Source of the DNA: Sordariomycetes sp. S80-01Y
Taxonomy: Eukaryota > Ascomycota > Sordariomycetes
DNA length: 64,000 nucleotides
Direction of reading: 5' to 3'
Assembly: GCA_037042185.1 (NCBI GenBank)
Contig: JAXQJY010000025.1
Location: forward strand, 1 to 64,000
Shown: positions 1-10,160 of the stretch, in pieces
Numbering within the stretch: the stretch's first letter is position 1
How the letters are laid out: the number at the start of each line of letters is the position of its first letter
Translations under genes and position numbers: made by a program
Notes under the pieces: model-generated
What the model was told of the DNA's origin: nothing
Databases searched by the model: none
The model's input: the letters and a program-made list of their open reading frames with translations, nothing else

Positions 1-78
1 TGACCCAACGTACTACGAACAACAAACCGACCCTCTGATCTATCTACCCTGTAGTTAGACCAGGCCCGAACGTCACAC
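1..78 (+). repeat. Left terminal inverted repeat of a 4.1-kb cassette
   Basis: This 78-bp arm is the reverse complement of 4010-4087 with 73 of 78 positions matching. All five differences are purine/pyrimidine transitions, as expected from repeat-induced C-to-T mutation. The outer end begins TGACCCAACG. Because it coincides with the first base of the window, the true end of the repeat and any target-site duplication cannot be seen. Confidence 0.85.
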
Positions 79-844
79 TATCTATATCTATAGCTTTACT
101 CTCTTTAACTTTAGCCCTATATCTATATAGCCTATCTCTCTTTAGTAATATATAATATTATCTTATATTAATATAAGATATTAATATATAGTATAGCTAT
201 ATTTATATAAGATAATAAGCTACTAGATTACTAGGCTTCTATTAGCTAGGAGAATATTTATCTTAAAATTAGCTAAGTCTAGACTAATATAGTAATCCTT
301 AATATCTTTAAGAATCTCTTCCTTTAATTAATACTTATAATAAAAATATAATTTAATATAATTATTAGGCTATATAGTAGCTTTATATTTATAATAAATA
401 AGTATATAATACTCCTTATTAAGTTTAATAAAGCTCTTTATAGTTTATTAAGTTAATGGAACTTATAAGTATATTATTATAATTATATTAATTAAGAGCT
501 TTTAGCCTTAAGTAGCTCTTTAATATTTTATTTACTTTTTATTTCCCCCTACCTTAATCCCTTATAACCCTAGTTACTTATTTAAACCCTATATTTAAGT
601 AAACCTAAGTCCCTATTTAGGGTTAAGTATTAGCTAATTAGAGCTCTATCCTGACTCTAACTAATATTGCTCTAACGCATGGATTACTTTTCGCGATTTA
701 TATGGCCGATTTTACTTAAATCGCCTTTGAATAACACCTAGGGACTGGTCCTGTAGGATATTATTATTCCAGGCCTAGCACAGCGGGCCTCTTTATAGGC
801 ATAGCCTATTAAAAACCTAAACCCTAAGTAAGGTTTTAATATAG
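79..844. other. AT-rich left shoulder of the TIR cassette
   Basis: The stretch is very rich in TA, with short words such as tatata, ttaat and agcta, and has no open frame of note. It includes a perfect 22-bp AT palindrome at 159-180 (core ATCTTATATT then its complement). The composition suits a heavily mutated (RIP-like) repeat or 3' region of the cassette. Nothing coding is visible. Confidence 0.5.
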
Positions 845-2802
845 TTATTCTAACTTATGCTTCTTCCGAATTCTATCCCCGTGATTATTCCCCCCTAGTG
901 GTCGCTTCTCCTGCCAGCGAGAAGAACTTAGGTGGTCTTTAGAACGTAGCGCAAGGGTTATGCTTTTTGATATTGCCGAGACTGGCTCACCACCGTATAG
1001 AGGCAGATAAAACTCTTCTACACCTTCTGCATCTCGCTCGTACCGCTCGCGTAAAGCAAAGAGAGCCCTGATGTGACCAACAGGATGGGGGCGGAATCTT
1101 GCGATGTAAGAGTCAAGGATTTGTGCCATCAGTCGTGACTGAAGGATCTTGCGCTTCCCCGGCCCTAAATGCTCTGTCCATGCTGGTAGGTTGTGTATGG
1201 GCAGATTCCAGAGGATTCTACCATCGTCAGCTTGGGTTATACCTGGGAGAGCACGTAAAAGTTCTGCAGACGCAGCAAACGTCTCCGAGCAGTGCTCATG
1301 CCATTCTTTCAAGAGACCCACGACATGGTTTCGATGGTGAGTCACTCCCCATAGGTGAATTTGGTCGATCAGGGACAAAAGTTCCCATGCTTTACGCTCA
1401 GTCACGACCCTGGCGCTCCAGATTCTCTGGAATATCTAAAATGCGGAGACATTAACCAAGATTTAGCTTTGGCGGTCATCTTTTAGACTTACGTAGACAT
1501 GCTCACTTACGCCAGGCGTGTCGGCGGATTCTTCTCGTCTTCTTCTTCGCCGATAGCCTACCAAGATATGCCAATGGGCTCCAAAGGATGTTAGCGCAAA
1601 TACTTGCGCCTTGTACCCATCTTTTTGATATAGTGGTTCACAGAAGTCCGGTACCTTCGCCTTGAGTTCCGGTACTAGCATCCTCGCTTCAGGAGATGTG
1701 CCTAAGTCGTGCAACATGTCGAGATAGACAGCCGCCGCTGAGCACGCCTGATGACGTGCTTCGCGAGCGTCCCCACTCCACCCCTTTGCCTCGTAAACCG
1801 CAAATGGGAAGACCATATTCGTATTGCCCAGTTGCGGATCCGAAACAATTCCGCAGCTTGGGTGAAGCATTAATGCGTGAAGTCTATCATGATCAAGGTC
1901 GTAGCACGCCAGGGCATTTTGGTAATCCTTGGGTTTGAATGTCGCCAGGCCGAAGGTTGCGTCAGGTGTACGATATATCTTCCTGGAGTTTCCATTGAGA
2001 AGACATGAGACGGGGTGGTGTTCTTCCTTGATCGTATAGTAAGTGTGTTTGTTTCTAGGTTTTGTGATCAGCGCTAGATGTTGATAACCAAACGTCTCAT
2101 ACTTACGCAACAACCAGAGGATCATCCCTCAAGTAGCCAAATACGTCTGACCAGGCATCTGCCTCCCATACAAACTCACTCTTACTCCATTTTTCGCTCT
2201 CGAGAGCATGCTTTAGGAAGACGTTTGCCCTTTGCCTCCGCGTAGCTTCGCTCGGATGATCCCACTTTAAATCAGTGAACGTTGGTATCCATAGTCTATG
2301 TGTCGAGTCCTCCCAATGACGGGAATAGTAGTGTCGGTAGTATATGCCCAGCGCGTTCAAGTCCCACTCTCTCTTGAACCTGTTGACCATGCTTGGAGGC
2401 ATATATTTTCCTGGCTGTAGGTAGCTATCTATTGATCAGAATGCGGTGAATTATAGCCAGAAATGGTAATGGATATACATACAGCTCTGTGTGCACATAC
2501 CAACGCTCGACTAAACGTTCGATATCTTCGTCCTGATACTTTCGCAAAAGTTGCTCCATATCAATCGCGAATGGCATCACAAGGACATCTAAGATTTTCA
2601 TTGACAAGGGCTTACTAGCAGCCAGCTGAGCCATTCGGTCTTTCTCCGCCAGTCTATGATCGGACATGGTCACATCCGTAGATGGGAGATCTGTCTGTTT
2701 CGAGTCCTTAGCGATCTGCATCGGATGTCGGATTAGTGGCCCGTCGCTGCGTTTATCATTTGCGGCACTCGCGATAATTTCGTCACGACTTGATTCCGGC
2801 AT
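845..2802 (-). CDS. PD-(D/E)XK nuclease-like fungal protein, four exons, intact
   Basis: Exons are 2802-2501, 2424-2107, 2054-1493 and 1435-845, all with GT-AG introns and phases that join to 590 residues. The middle domain contains a proline-aspartate at about 237-238 (TPDATFGLATF) and, about 55 residues later, FPFAVYEAKGW with Glu295 and Lys297, followed by Gln309. This PD...ExK...Q arrangement is typical of the restriction-endonuclease-like fold found in a large family of uncharacterised fungal proteins. The C-terminus is basic (RIRKKHK), which could be a nuclear signal. The gene is the only one inside the TIR cassette and has no visible damage. The nuclease assignment rests on the motif alone; substrate and role are unknown. 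Confidence 0.75.
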
Positions 2803-4009
2803 TGTTTCGGGTTTTTATTTGTAATGGCGATGAAAAAATAATGCTGTATTTAGCTTATTTTTTCTGGGATCCTTGGGCCAACGGGGCCTTTTATCTGCTC
2901 ACTCGTGTACCGGCTGGTTAGTACATTTAATGAGTCTCGTTGTGTCTGCATATGCAAGGACTGGGGTCCTGCTGGCTGAGTGTTGCGGGCGCTTCTGGAG
3001 ATTACACAGTTACTTTCGCCATTGTCACCCCTGTGTATACAATTCTATAGAGACATGCCTCCAGGAAACGAAGGATTTCCCTTAACACCGCTCATGCATG
3101 GATAAGTTTAATAAGTACATTTAACGTAGCATCCGCAAGACGTAACCCTTAGTTACATGTATCTAGTCACTTTGCCACTTAACGTAGCGCCGTGGCCAGT
3201 GAGATCCCAGGCAGTCAAACAAGGTCAGGAGAGTTAGCGTGTACGTATAAAAGACAGCACGCGCATATTTTAAGGGTCATTAACCAGGGCAGTCATCCTG
3301 CCAGCGCTATATTATGTGGACAAAGTGAAAAGTGGTTAAGGCGACGTAGAATAGCTAAATATGCCGGTGTCGGCTAAAACATGAAGGATAGCGAGTTGCC
3401 AAACGCATTAAACCGGCAACCGTCATCCAATCACTAAAGACCGGCTTTGACGGATCAGACAGTGCAGCAAGCAATCACACTAGATACAAGTGAGTCGTCG
3501 ATATGATCATCCATCCACTCCTATCCTCCAGGCATTGGCTAGCCATGATGGGTGATTGCTCTCATGCGATAGGATCACGCTAGGTGCCAGTCAAATTTTG
3601 CGAACGGAACCATGACCAGTGAAGTGAATAGCCTTGGGTGGGCCAAAAGACGACCCCACGACGCTCTCGACGAGCTCGTGTCAACAGTTCTTAAAGGAGG
3701 CGAAGATAATTGAAAGAGATCATCAGCGTCTGAGACCGACATATCTGGCACACTTACCGCCAAGATCAGCACACCTCGCCAGGCGTTGGGAAGGCTCATG
3801 ACTGATCAGAACTCAATCTAAAATTGAACCGGTCGCTGCAGGTTGCTGGTGGTGTGCCGGAGCGAGCGACGCGCCATGCCGTCTTGCGCAGTCGCACTGA
3901 CCTACCGAATCGAGAAAGATATTCCTGACCGATTGACAGTGGAGGATCTGGCAGCCGCTGAACGTGACCTTTACTATAAATAGTTTTCATGTGGTAGAGC
4001 AGGCTAGGG
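2803..4009. other. Non-coding right part of the TIR cassette
   Basis: This is the upstream side of the nuclease-like gene. It has ordinary base composition, unlike the AT-rich left shoulder. Several short open frames (for example 3575-3799 and 3796-3990, minus) show no recognisable domain and no convincing splicing partner. It probably contains the promoter of the nuclease-like gene; I see nothing else. Confidence 0.4.
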
Positions 4010-4087
4010 GTGTGACGTTCGGGCCTGGTCTAGCTACAGGGTAGGTAGATCAGAGGGTCGGTTTATTATTCGTAGTACGTTAGGTCA
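4010..4087 (-). repeat. Right terminal inverted repeat of the cassette
   Basis: The arm reads GTGTGACGTTCGGGCC at its inner end and ...CGTTAGGTCA at its outer end, mirroring 1-78. The inner boundary is sharp: sequence identity with the left arm stops immediately before 4010. The five differences from the left arm are all G/A in this reading. Confidence 0.85.
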
Positions 4088-4692
4088 TAAGCGCGAGACT
4101 TGGTAGTCGTTATAGTTAAGTGCTAAAGCTATAGAACTGGAGGTAACTAAGCATTAATAATTATATTAATAGCTAAGTTATATCTAATAAATGTGAGTGA
4201 CTTGTGAGTCCTGTATACTAGTTAATTATGCGAGGATCGCATAATATCCTGGCGCGGTCCATGTGCTAGAGCTATTGATGAAAATTATGGTGGTGTTTTA
4301 GGGTCACGTGAAGGCCACATGACGGATCGTAACACCGTGGTATAGGCTTATAATAGTCCCTTAATTTTAATTATAAACGAGGGGTACCTATTTTACTTAA
4401 TGAAGCTTAATTCTTAGTAATACTATTAATTAGAAATTTATATTTTTAAGTATTAAAAATATTAAAAATCAATAAAGTAAGCTATATATTTATAAGTAAT
4501 ATTTATATTAAATAAGCCCCTTTAAATATCTTGTTATAATTAATCGTTACGAGGGGTTTTAACGATTTTATCATCATTAGGGGAGCAATCCATTATTAGA
4601 ACTGCAAAAACTCTATATCTTCTGAGATCGCCTCTAAGGCCCCCAGATCAGCAAATGCAATCGTCTCGAGGCCACACCTTCGGATGTCTTAT
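4088..4692. other. AT-rich repeat debris
   Basis: The stretch has no usable open frame and is AT-rich, most strongly at 4340-4540. Phrases such as the paired cgttatag/ataag and gtaaca ends recall degraded ends of fungal LTR elements, but I could not delimit an element. It may be a decayed repeat next to the TIR cassette. Confidence 0.3.
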
Positions 4693-5826
4693 TCACTGCG
4701 TACGTCCCAGAAGACCACTCAGCATGCCCCCGCCTGTGTGGCCCTCGCGGCCGAATGCACTCCGCACACTATCATTTGTGGTTGGTGCAGCAGCTCCCTG
4801 CCACCACTTCACCTTGTCAAACTTCTCCCGATCCCGGGCGATACATTCCTGCCAGCTGCTTGGGGAATAGCTATGCGGACGTCCCCACCAGACGTTCATC
4901 AGGTCAGAGATACGTGTCCGCACCCATGGCTGGAACTGCCTCTCGTTGGGGTGGTCGTGCGGTGGAAGCCCGCTTCTGGGTGAGGATGGGTTCTCGCCAG
5001 CTACGGCGTAGTTTTTGTAGTAGCCGCGGTCGAGCATCCATACCCAGGCATCCAGCTGCGGACTCTTTGTAAAGTCACAGCCAGCGACAAGCTTGGTGGG
5101 CCCTGGTTTGGGGGTCTCGCCAGGGAGAGCCTCGAGGACGACAAGAGATTTCTCGTCAATGATGATGCAATGATCGTTGCGCACGTGGAGTTTCGACGTT
5201 TCAAGGCCGTTCTGCTCGACCCAGTCTGAGAATGCAGTCCCCACAGCCACAAAGTCCTCGTCTCCGTCGTCCACGCCTAACCCTGCCACCACCCTCTCCT
5301 CTACACCATGTAAATTATCCACAACATCAAACTTGAAGCGCCTAGAAAGATCCCTTGACGGCAGGACCTTCCCATCAGAATTGAGGTTGTCGATAAGGCC
5401 CTCCTTATCCCACCGGCGAAGGCGCCAGTGCCGCTTCTGCAGCGCGAGGTACCGTATGTGGGCATCCAGCTTCTTGACGACAGTGGCGAAGCGTTGGTCG
5501 AATTGAGCGCCGAAACATGCTCGGTACAGCGTGAAACCCCAGGTGTAAGGGCTTTTGGAGCTCTTCTTGCCCCAATGGTTCATGCTGATCAGGTCCAGGA
5601 GAATCTCGTGCTCACTCCTGGCGATGGTGCGACCTGAAGCTGTAGCTACGAAGTCGTCATTGCCATCCCAGTAGAGACTTGGATCGACGGGGCCCAGCTC
5701 CTCCTGGGAGCCTGAAGTCGGTGTCGGTCCATCAAGTTGGAGGATGTGATGTGTAGGGTCTCAATTCGGAGGCCGGGGCGGCGGTGATTTATCCTCTGTG
5801 TTCAACAGGTGCCAAGATTGCAACAT
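4693..5826 (-). pseudogene. Uncharacterised fungal protein, likely one premature stop
   Basis: An open frame from about 5760 down to 4693 reads as a normal globular protein and ends GGGMLSGLLGRTQ. It contains YTWGFTLYRACFG near the start and a WWGRP segment near the end, resembling an uncharacterised fungal family whose members start with a (Y/W)GFT(I/L)YR motif. There is no ATG in the first part of the open frame. The same frame continues upstream to an ATG at 5826-5824, interrupted only by TGA at 5763-5761, which could be a CGA codon hit by a C-to-T transition. No plausible intron removes it. Alternatively translation starts at Met 5583 and gives a 296-residue product. Its position between repeats supports decay. 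No function is proposed. Confidence 0.5.
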
Positions 5827-6157
5827 TTCGCCCCCGCCTTGTGCATGTTGGCAGAGAATACTGTGCCATTGCCCCCAAAGTGGAAGTTCTCATATGTCTA
5901 ATGACTTATCAGTATCATGTCGAAGCTACATGGTCTTCCCTTTCCGGAGTCATGTTACTTTGAGTTTTGCGAGCTTCTGGTCGTCCTTTGCTTCGCCGAG
6001 ACAGAAAAAGGCCGACGGCGTTTTTGCAGGCGAGCAAAAGGAGAACATATTGAATGGGGAGATCTCGATCTCGTGGTCGCAAACGAAGATGGGTTCCTTT
6101 AGACTTTAACGCCATCGGGTGACCCCATGAATCATACAAGTCGTAAATATAAGAGTC
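5827..6157. other. Intergenic, nothing recognised
   Basis: Short overlapping open frames occur on both strands (for example 5917-6102 plus), but none has a recognisable domain or coding look. The segment separates the broken gene at 4693-5826 from the repeat at 6158. Confidence 0.4.
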
Positions 6158-6376
6158 TGTCAGGTTAACTGAGCGTTATAATTGTAATATCTAGCGGCGC
6201 TCTTAAAGATTTTCATGCCTACGATCAAGCTTTAGAAAGGTATTAAAGGAGAAATATTAACTATAGTATTTCTAGCTTCGAATCTAGGGTTATAACGCTC
6301 CTACGTAGGCTTACTATAAGCCCTAGGGAATTGTAATAAGCCTTACCTTATAGATTGTAACGTTGGGTCCCTGACA
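6158..6376. repeat. 219-bp repeat with TGTCAGG/CCTGACA ends (solo LTR- or MITE-like)
   Basis: The segment starts TGTCAGG and ends CCTGACA, a perfect 7-bp inverted terminus of the TG...CA type. After a short gap the ends match again (CGTTATAAT against CGTTACAAT). It is AT-rich and non-coding. The five bases on either side (GAGTC and ATTAC) do not match, so no target-site duplication supports a simple insertion. It could be a solo LTR fossil or a small inverted-repeat element. Confidence 0.4.
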
Positions 6377-6485
6377 ATTACGGAGCTCTCTGCCAGGCCT
6401 CTTCTAGGTGTACCCACGTGATCCTCGCCTACGGGTAGTGGCGACCTGGCTGCTAGTTCCGCGTGAGTTCCTGACAGGACCCTCT

Positions 6486-6793
6486 CTAGGTTCCCTCTGC
6501 GGGCTGAACCGCCGATGCTTGGAGGCCCTTATTTCCCTGCTCAATAATGAAGGTAACCCGCTCGCCTTCATCAAGCCTCTTGAAGCCTTGCTTCTATTAA
6601 AGGCAGAGCAAGTTAGCATACATTCCTATAGAATGATAAAGGGGCATGTGGAAAAGATGCTTACCATAATAGCACGGAAGTGGACAAAGAGATCTTTTTC
6701 ACCGCTGTCCGGGGTGATAAAGCCAAAGCCCTTCTCGTCGTTGAACCACTTAACCACGCCAAGTTCACGCTCGCCGGTCAGTTCCTCTGCCAT
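6486..6793 (-). CDS. Bacterial-type cold-shock-domain protein, two exons, 78 aa
   Basis: Exon 1 (6793-6665) encodes a start with [17 protein letters not shown] and DLFVHFRAI, the RNP1 (KGFGFI) and RNP2 (LFVHF) nucleic-acid-binding motifs of CspA-type proteins. A 71-bp intron (6664-6594) has donor GTAAGC, a branch site TGCTAAC and acceptor AATAG. Exon 2 (6593-6486) gives [13 protein letters not shown] and NKGLQASAV, the remaining strands of the five-stranded OB barrel. The total of 78 residues is close to bacterial Csp length (about 65-75). The likely role is as a single-stranded RNA/DNA-binding chaperone. The spliceosomal intron shows it is a eukaryotic gene rather than contamination. The donor splits the loop between RNP2 and strand 4 in phase 0. 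Confidence 0.88.
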
Positions 6794-6884
6794 TCTGAAT
6801 GAGATATAGCGTATTTCTCTTTCGGATTTGTCAAATTTGGTAGATTTATCGTATTACTTTTGCGCGTAAATAGTCGATTAAAAT

Positions 6885-6953
6885 GAGGGAAGGAGGAGGA
6901 GTAAAGTGCGGGAAGGAGGAGGGGTAAAGTGAGGGAAGGAGGAGGGGTAAAGA
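6885..6953 (+). repeat. Three tandem 23-bp purine-rich repeats
   Basis: Units lie at 6885-6907, 6908-6930 and 6931-6953 and read roughly GAGGGAAGGAGGAGGRGTAA plus AGT. They differ at only a few positions. They lie about 90-160 bp upstream of the cold-shock gene start, so they may act as a promoter polypurine element. Confidence 0.8.
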
Positions 6954-7800
6954 TATTACGACCCGCTATGCGACCTTCACGTGACTCTAAGACATCCCCA
7001 TAATCATTTTCCAATCATCGACGGATCGTACCCGACAGGTATATCCTCTAATGAGAGCGTACAAGAGTAACCTACGCTCCACCTAGCTTCTCGGCAGTGC
7101 GAAAAGTCAACTCCAGGCGAACCCTAAGGTAAAGTTATTCCGGAATGGGGGCGCGAGGACTTCACAATTGATATCTCCTCGTTCCAAGCGCAGCTCATGG
7201 GTGCGACTAGCGTGAAGGCGAACCAGAAGATGCAGGCGAACCAGGACCCTGCAGGAATTTGCACTCTCTCGCAAGAGAGCACAATGGTACTTGTTCGCGA
7301 TGATCGAGCCAAACAGCGGTAAGTGGCATAAAGTTCGATGTCCCCGGACGACCCTTCCAGGCTTCCTCATGTGGACCCAAAATTAGTAGTGCTCGCGCGT
7401 GGAGCACTATGACTGTACGGCAAAGGTGGTGGCATCTGATGAACGCCCTACGGGTATTTTGAAGTAAGACATACTATGAACTGTGAAAGATTGCTCCAGA
7501 ATCAACATTCTAATGACATGTAAAGTCGAGAAACACCATTACTTGTAGAATTCACCATCATTCTTCACTCCTGAACCAAATCTACGACGCCTGTTCCAAC
7601 ACCCCGCATTGTGTTGCGCCTTTCACCCTCATTGCCCACTCTGGTCACATGCACAACGGTAAAAGTCACCTCTACACGCAGCTACTCGTGTATTCCTACT
7701 TTCGAATCCCAGTAACACCTTCTACTAACTATTTTATTTTACAAGTTATCTACAGGATATACTTTCACTATTAGTCTGTGCCTGGTTCTGGTTCGCTTCA
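6954..7800. other. Intergenic between cold-shock and rhodopsin-domain genes
   Basis: This region lies upstream of the cold-shock gene and at the 3' end of the rhodopsin-domain gene. Open frames of 60-90 codons on the minus strand (7107-7407) overlap each other and show no domain. Nothing else was recognised. Confidence 0.4.
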
Positions 7801-9224
7801 TCAACGTTTGGAAACGTGCACCACTGTTTCGTTTTTGACGAGTATGCCGTCCAAGTGTGATCGAGAATCACTTCCACTGGCATTCTGCCCCGTAACAGTC
7901 GAAGTAAACTTATTGCCGGCTGGTCGCAATCGATCGATTGCATGACTTTCAAAGTCGGATACTGAGCCACGACCACCGCCGTCGTCTGAGTCAGCAAGCT
8001 GGTGTGTCGAGCTAGATTCATCATTGGGAGACGACTTGTCAATAGTGTCTAGTCGGATTGACCGCTTTGTTCGGCTTCGTACGTCCGTGTTTGGATAGTT
8101 GCCTGAGCTGGCTTCGGTTCGTGTTCGCGGGTGTGTGCAAGTAAAGATATAAGTGCATGCCGGTCGAATTGTGGGAAGGGAAGCTATGGGAGTCAGAGTC
8201 AGTCATCTTTACGGAACATTTCAAGAATTGAGATAAGGAACTTACCGGAAACATTGATCAAGTTCACCTCTACTGTTGCCCAAATGACAATTTCGCAAAT
8301 ATTCCACGTCAGATCAGGCGATTTGTCGTCAAACACTCTAGCGGCGACAATCAACCTGATAGCAGCTGCGCAAATGCTACAATTGTAAGCCATTATTAAC
8401 AAGCAGGTTTGGAACACCACTCACAAAAAGCCAAACGTAAACATGATCATGATGCCACACTTTTGCAGTAAGGGCAGCTGCAGCTGCGAAATCTGCCACA
8501 TAGGCAAGATCAAGATAGCAATATCAATGGCCGCGTGAACAAGAGTAGTACCAAAGAAGAATTTCTTGTCTTCGATGGCACAATACCCGCCCGCATTGGA
8601 ATCCCAAAATGCCTCGACAGGAACGCAGTGAAAGATACCCATAAAGATCTAGCAATGATCAGACCTGATTCTGAACCTGGGTGTGAGGAGGTTACGTACT
8701 CGGAAGATGATCCAAACGAAGGAACATCCGAACAGGATTTGGATCGGAAGTCGAATATTAGTGACGTTAAACATGCGCCAGTATAGACTCAAGATCGAAA
8801 CTTTGGCGAAGAACAGTCCAAAGGCGTAGAAAAGTTCGGCGATGAAGAGGAGCAGCTTTGCTTCGAATAATGCGTCTTCCAGCGTTGTGTTCTTGGTAGC
8901 AACGACATCATCAATGTGAAGGCCAAGCCCGTGGTTGATCCCTGGCTTGGATCAGCGATTTGATCGGTGTTGTTCGACGTGTAAGAACCTACAATAGGGA
9001 ATAATGATGATCCAACCAATCGAGATGGCCTGGGTTCATAAGCGGTTGCAGGATGAGATGCAGTAGCGGACGCAACTTACAAAACCGCAGAGCGCAAAGT
9101 AATCATCCCACGAGAGTGGAATCCGCTTGAGTCTCCGACTGACTAGACGAAGTACCGTGATAATCGTGGCTGCCGCGAAGGTGACAAACAGCACAACCCA
9201 GAGTTCTTGCTGTCTAGACTCCAT
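7801..9224 (-). CDS. Rhodopsin-like integral membrane protein, six exons
   Basis: Exons 9224-9081, 9029-8993, 8941-8700, 8648-8425, 8376-8246 and 8183-7801 join in frame to 386 residues. Hallmarks of the fungal rhodopsin/PTH11-like domain are present: SWDDYFAL after the first helix, NHGLGLHIDD, FAKVSILSLYWRMF, the HCVPVEAFWD loop, and SASLPTIRP after the seventh helix. About seven hydrophobic segments precede a hydrophilic, Ser/Asp-rich cytoplasmic tail of some 120 residues. Such proteins sit in the plasma membrane and are proposed orphan receptors or sensors; ligand and partner are unknown. It is divergent from the cupin gene at 10161. The second exon is only 37 nt. Splice signals are canonical throughout. 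Confidence 0.85.
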
Positions 9225-10160
9225 CCTGGTCTTCTGAGGTCAACTCAAGACAACAAAACCAAACCACAGTCAGGGCCAAGGTTATTTCAGTTCACCCCGT
9301 CGGTCAAGAACCACAGAAGCGGCATCAGATCATTTGGAGAGAGGACAAGTGAACGAGCCAAACTCGAGGTGATGGAACGGAGTATGTAGAGGCTAATAAT
9401 ATTCAGGCGCAACACCAAGCACTCGGTGCGGTGCGAGTCAGACCCAGGATCTGCCGTGACGGATCCTCGCCGAAGGGTACCTTGCTATGCTCTCTGGAGA
9501 TGACTAAATTGCTAACCCGGGCCCTGCTAGTGGAGCCGGAACGTATCCCCGGTCCCTGAAACCCGACTAGCCTAGCTTTAGGCCCAACGGTAAGGCGGCA
9601 ATGAGGGTTGGTCGACGAGAATATGTCTGAAGCCAGCCAGCCAATTCTATGAAGAAATTTTCGAGGGCCAGGGGGGGCGAAGGGTATCAAAGAAAGGCCT
9701 CGGTATGAGAAAGGTGGATCTTGCATTACCTGGCCTTGATGGCAGCTAAGTCCAAGGCTCAGGGACAAGTGAGGGACAGTCCTTACGAATACATCCCTTT
9801 TTATGTACCTTTGACGTCCCCTCTAGGACTCAAAGTGGCGGTCTGGCCGAGGCTAGAACCATGCATCGCAGCCAACGCGTTTCGGTGCCAACATGTCCAA
9901 CCAATCGCCTGGCGTCAATAGTCATCCCCCGCTCTTCAGCTCCGCCATCAATTCGTCTCAGGGTACATAAATCACCCAGCCCCATCCGGGATATCCGGGA
10001 ACGGACCGTGATTCGCTCGGCACTTCAACTATCTCGCAATGAAGTCTCCCAACGGTAGGGGCGCCCCTAAGATGCCGGTGCCCCCTCGACTCAACACTCC
10101 TCACAATTCAGTCCAACTTACTTTTGCTTCTTCCTCCTGCACAACATACCGAACTTTTTC
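9225..10160. other. Divergent intergenic region
   Basis: About 0.94 kb lies between the starts of the rhodopsin-domain gene (minus) and the cupin gene (plus), and probably holds both promoters. A pyrimidine-rich tract (10080-10140) lies immediately before the cupin ATG. The 121-codon open frame at 9403-9768 has no recognisable content. Confidence 0.4.

Larger units (their letters stand above)
1..4087. mobile_element. TIR-bounded cassette carrying a PD-(D/E)XK-like gene
   Basis: Two 78-bp inverted repeats enclose about 4.1 kb. The interior holds one convincing gene (845-2802, minus strand), an AT-rich left shoulder (79-840) and about 1.2 kb on the right with no recognised gene. I see no known DDE transposase, tyrosine recombinase or reverse transcriptase inside. 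It is therefore either a non-autonomous DNA element with cargo or an element whose mobility protein is the nuclease-like product itself. Long perfect-ended TIRs and transition-only divergence between the arms favour a real repeat unit. No target-site duplication could be checked, since the left flank lies outside the window. Confidence 0.6.

Noticed and set aside
5915-6139. Short frames on both strands near 6000
   Set aside because: They overlap each other and show no domain; antisense pairs of chance frames.
7688-7705. TTCGAATCC resembling a tRNA B box
   Set aside because: No pairing T-arm, no A box upstream and no cloverleaf could be drawn; the same holds for a similar word near 6270.
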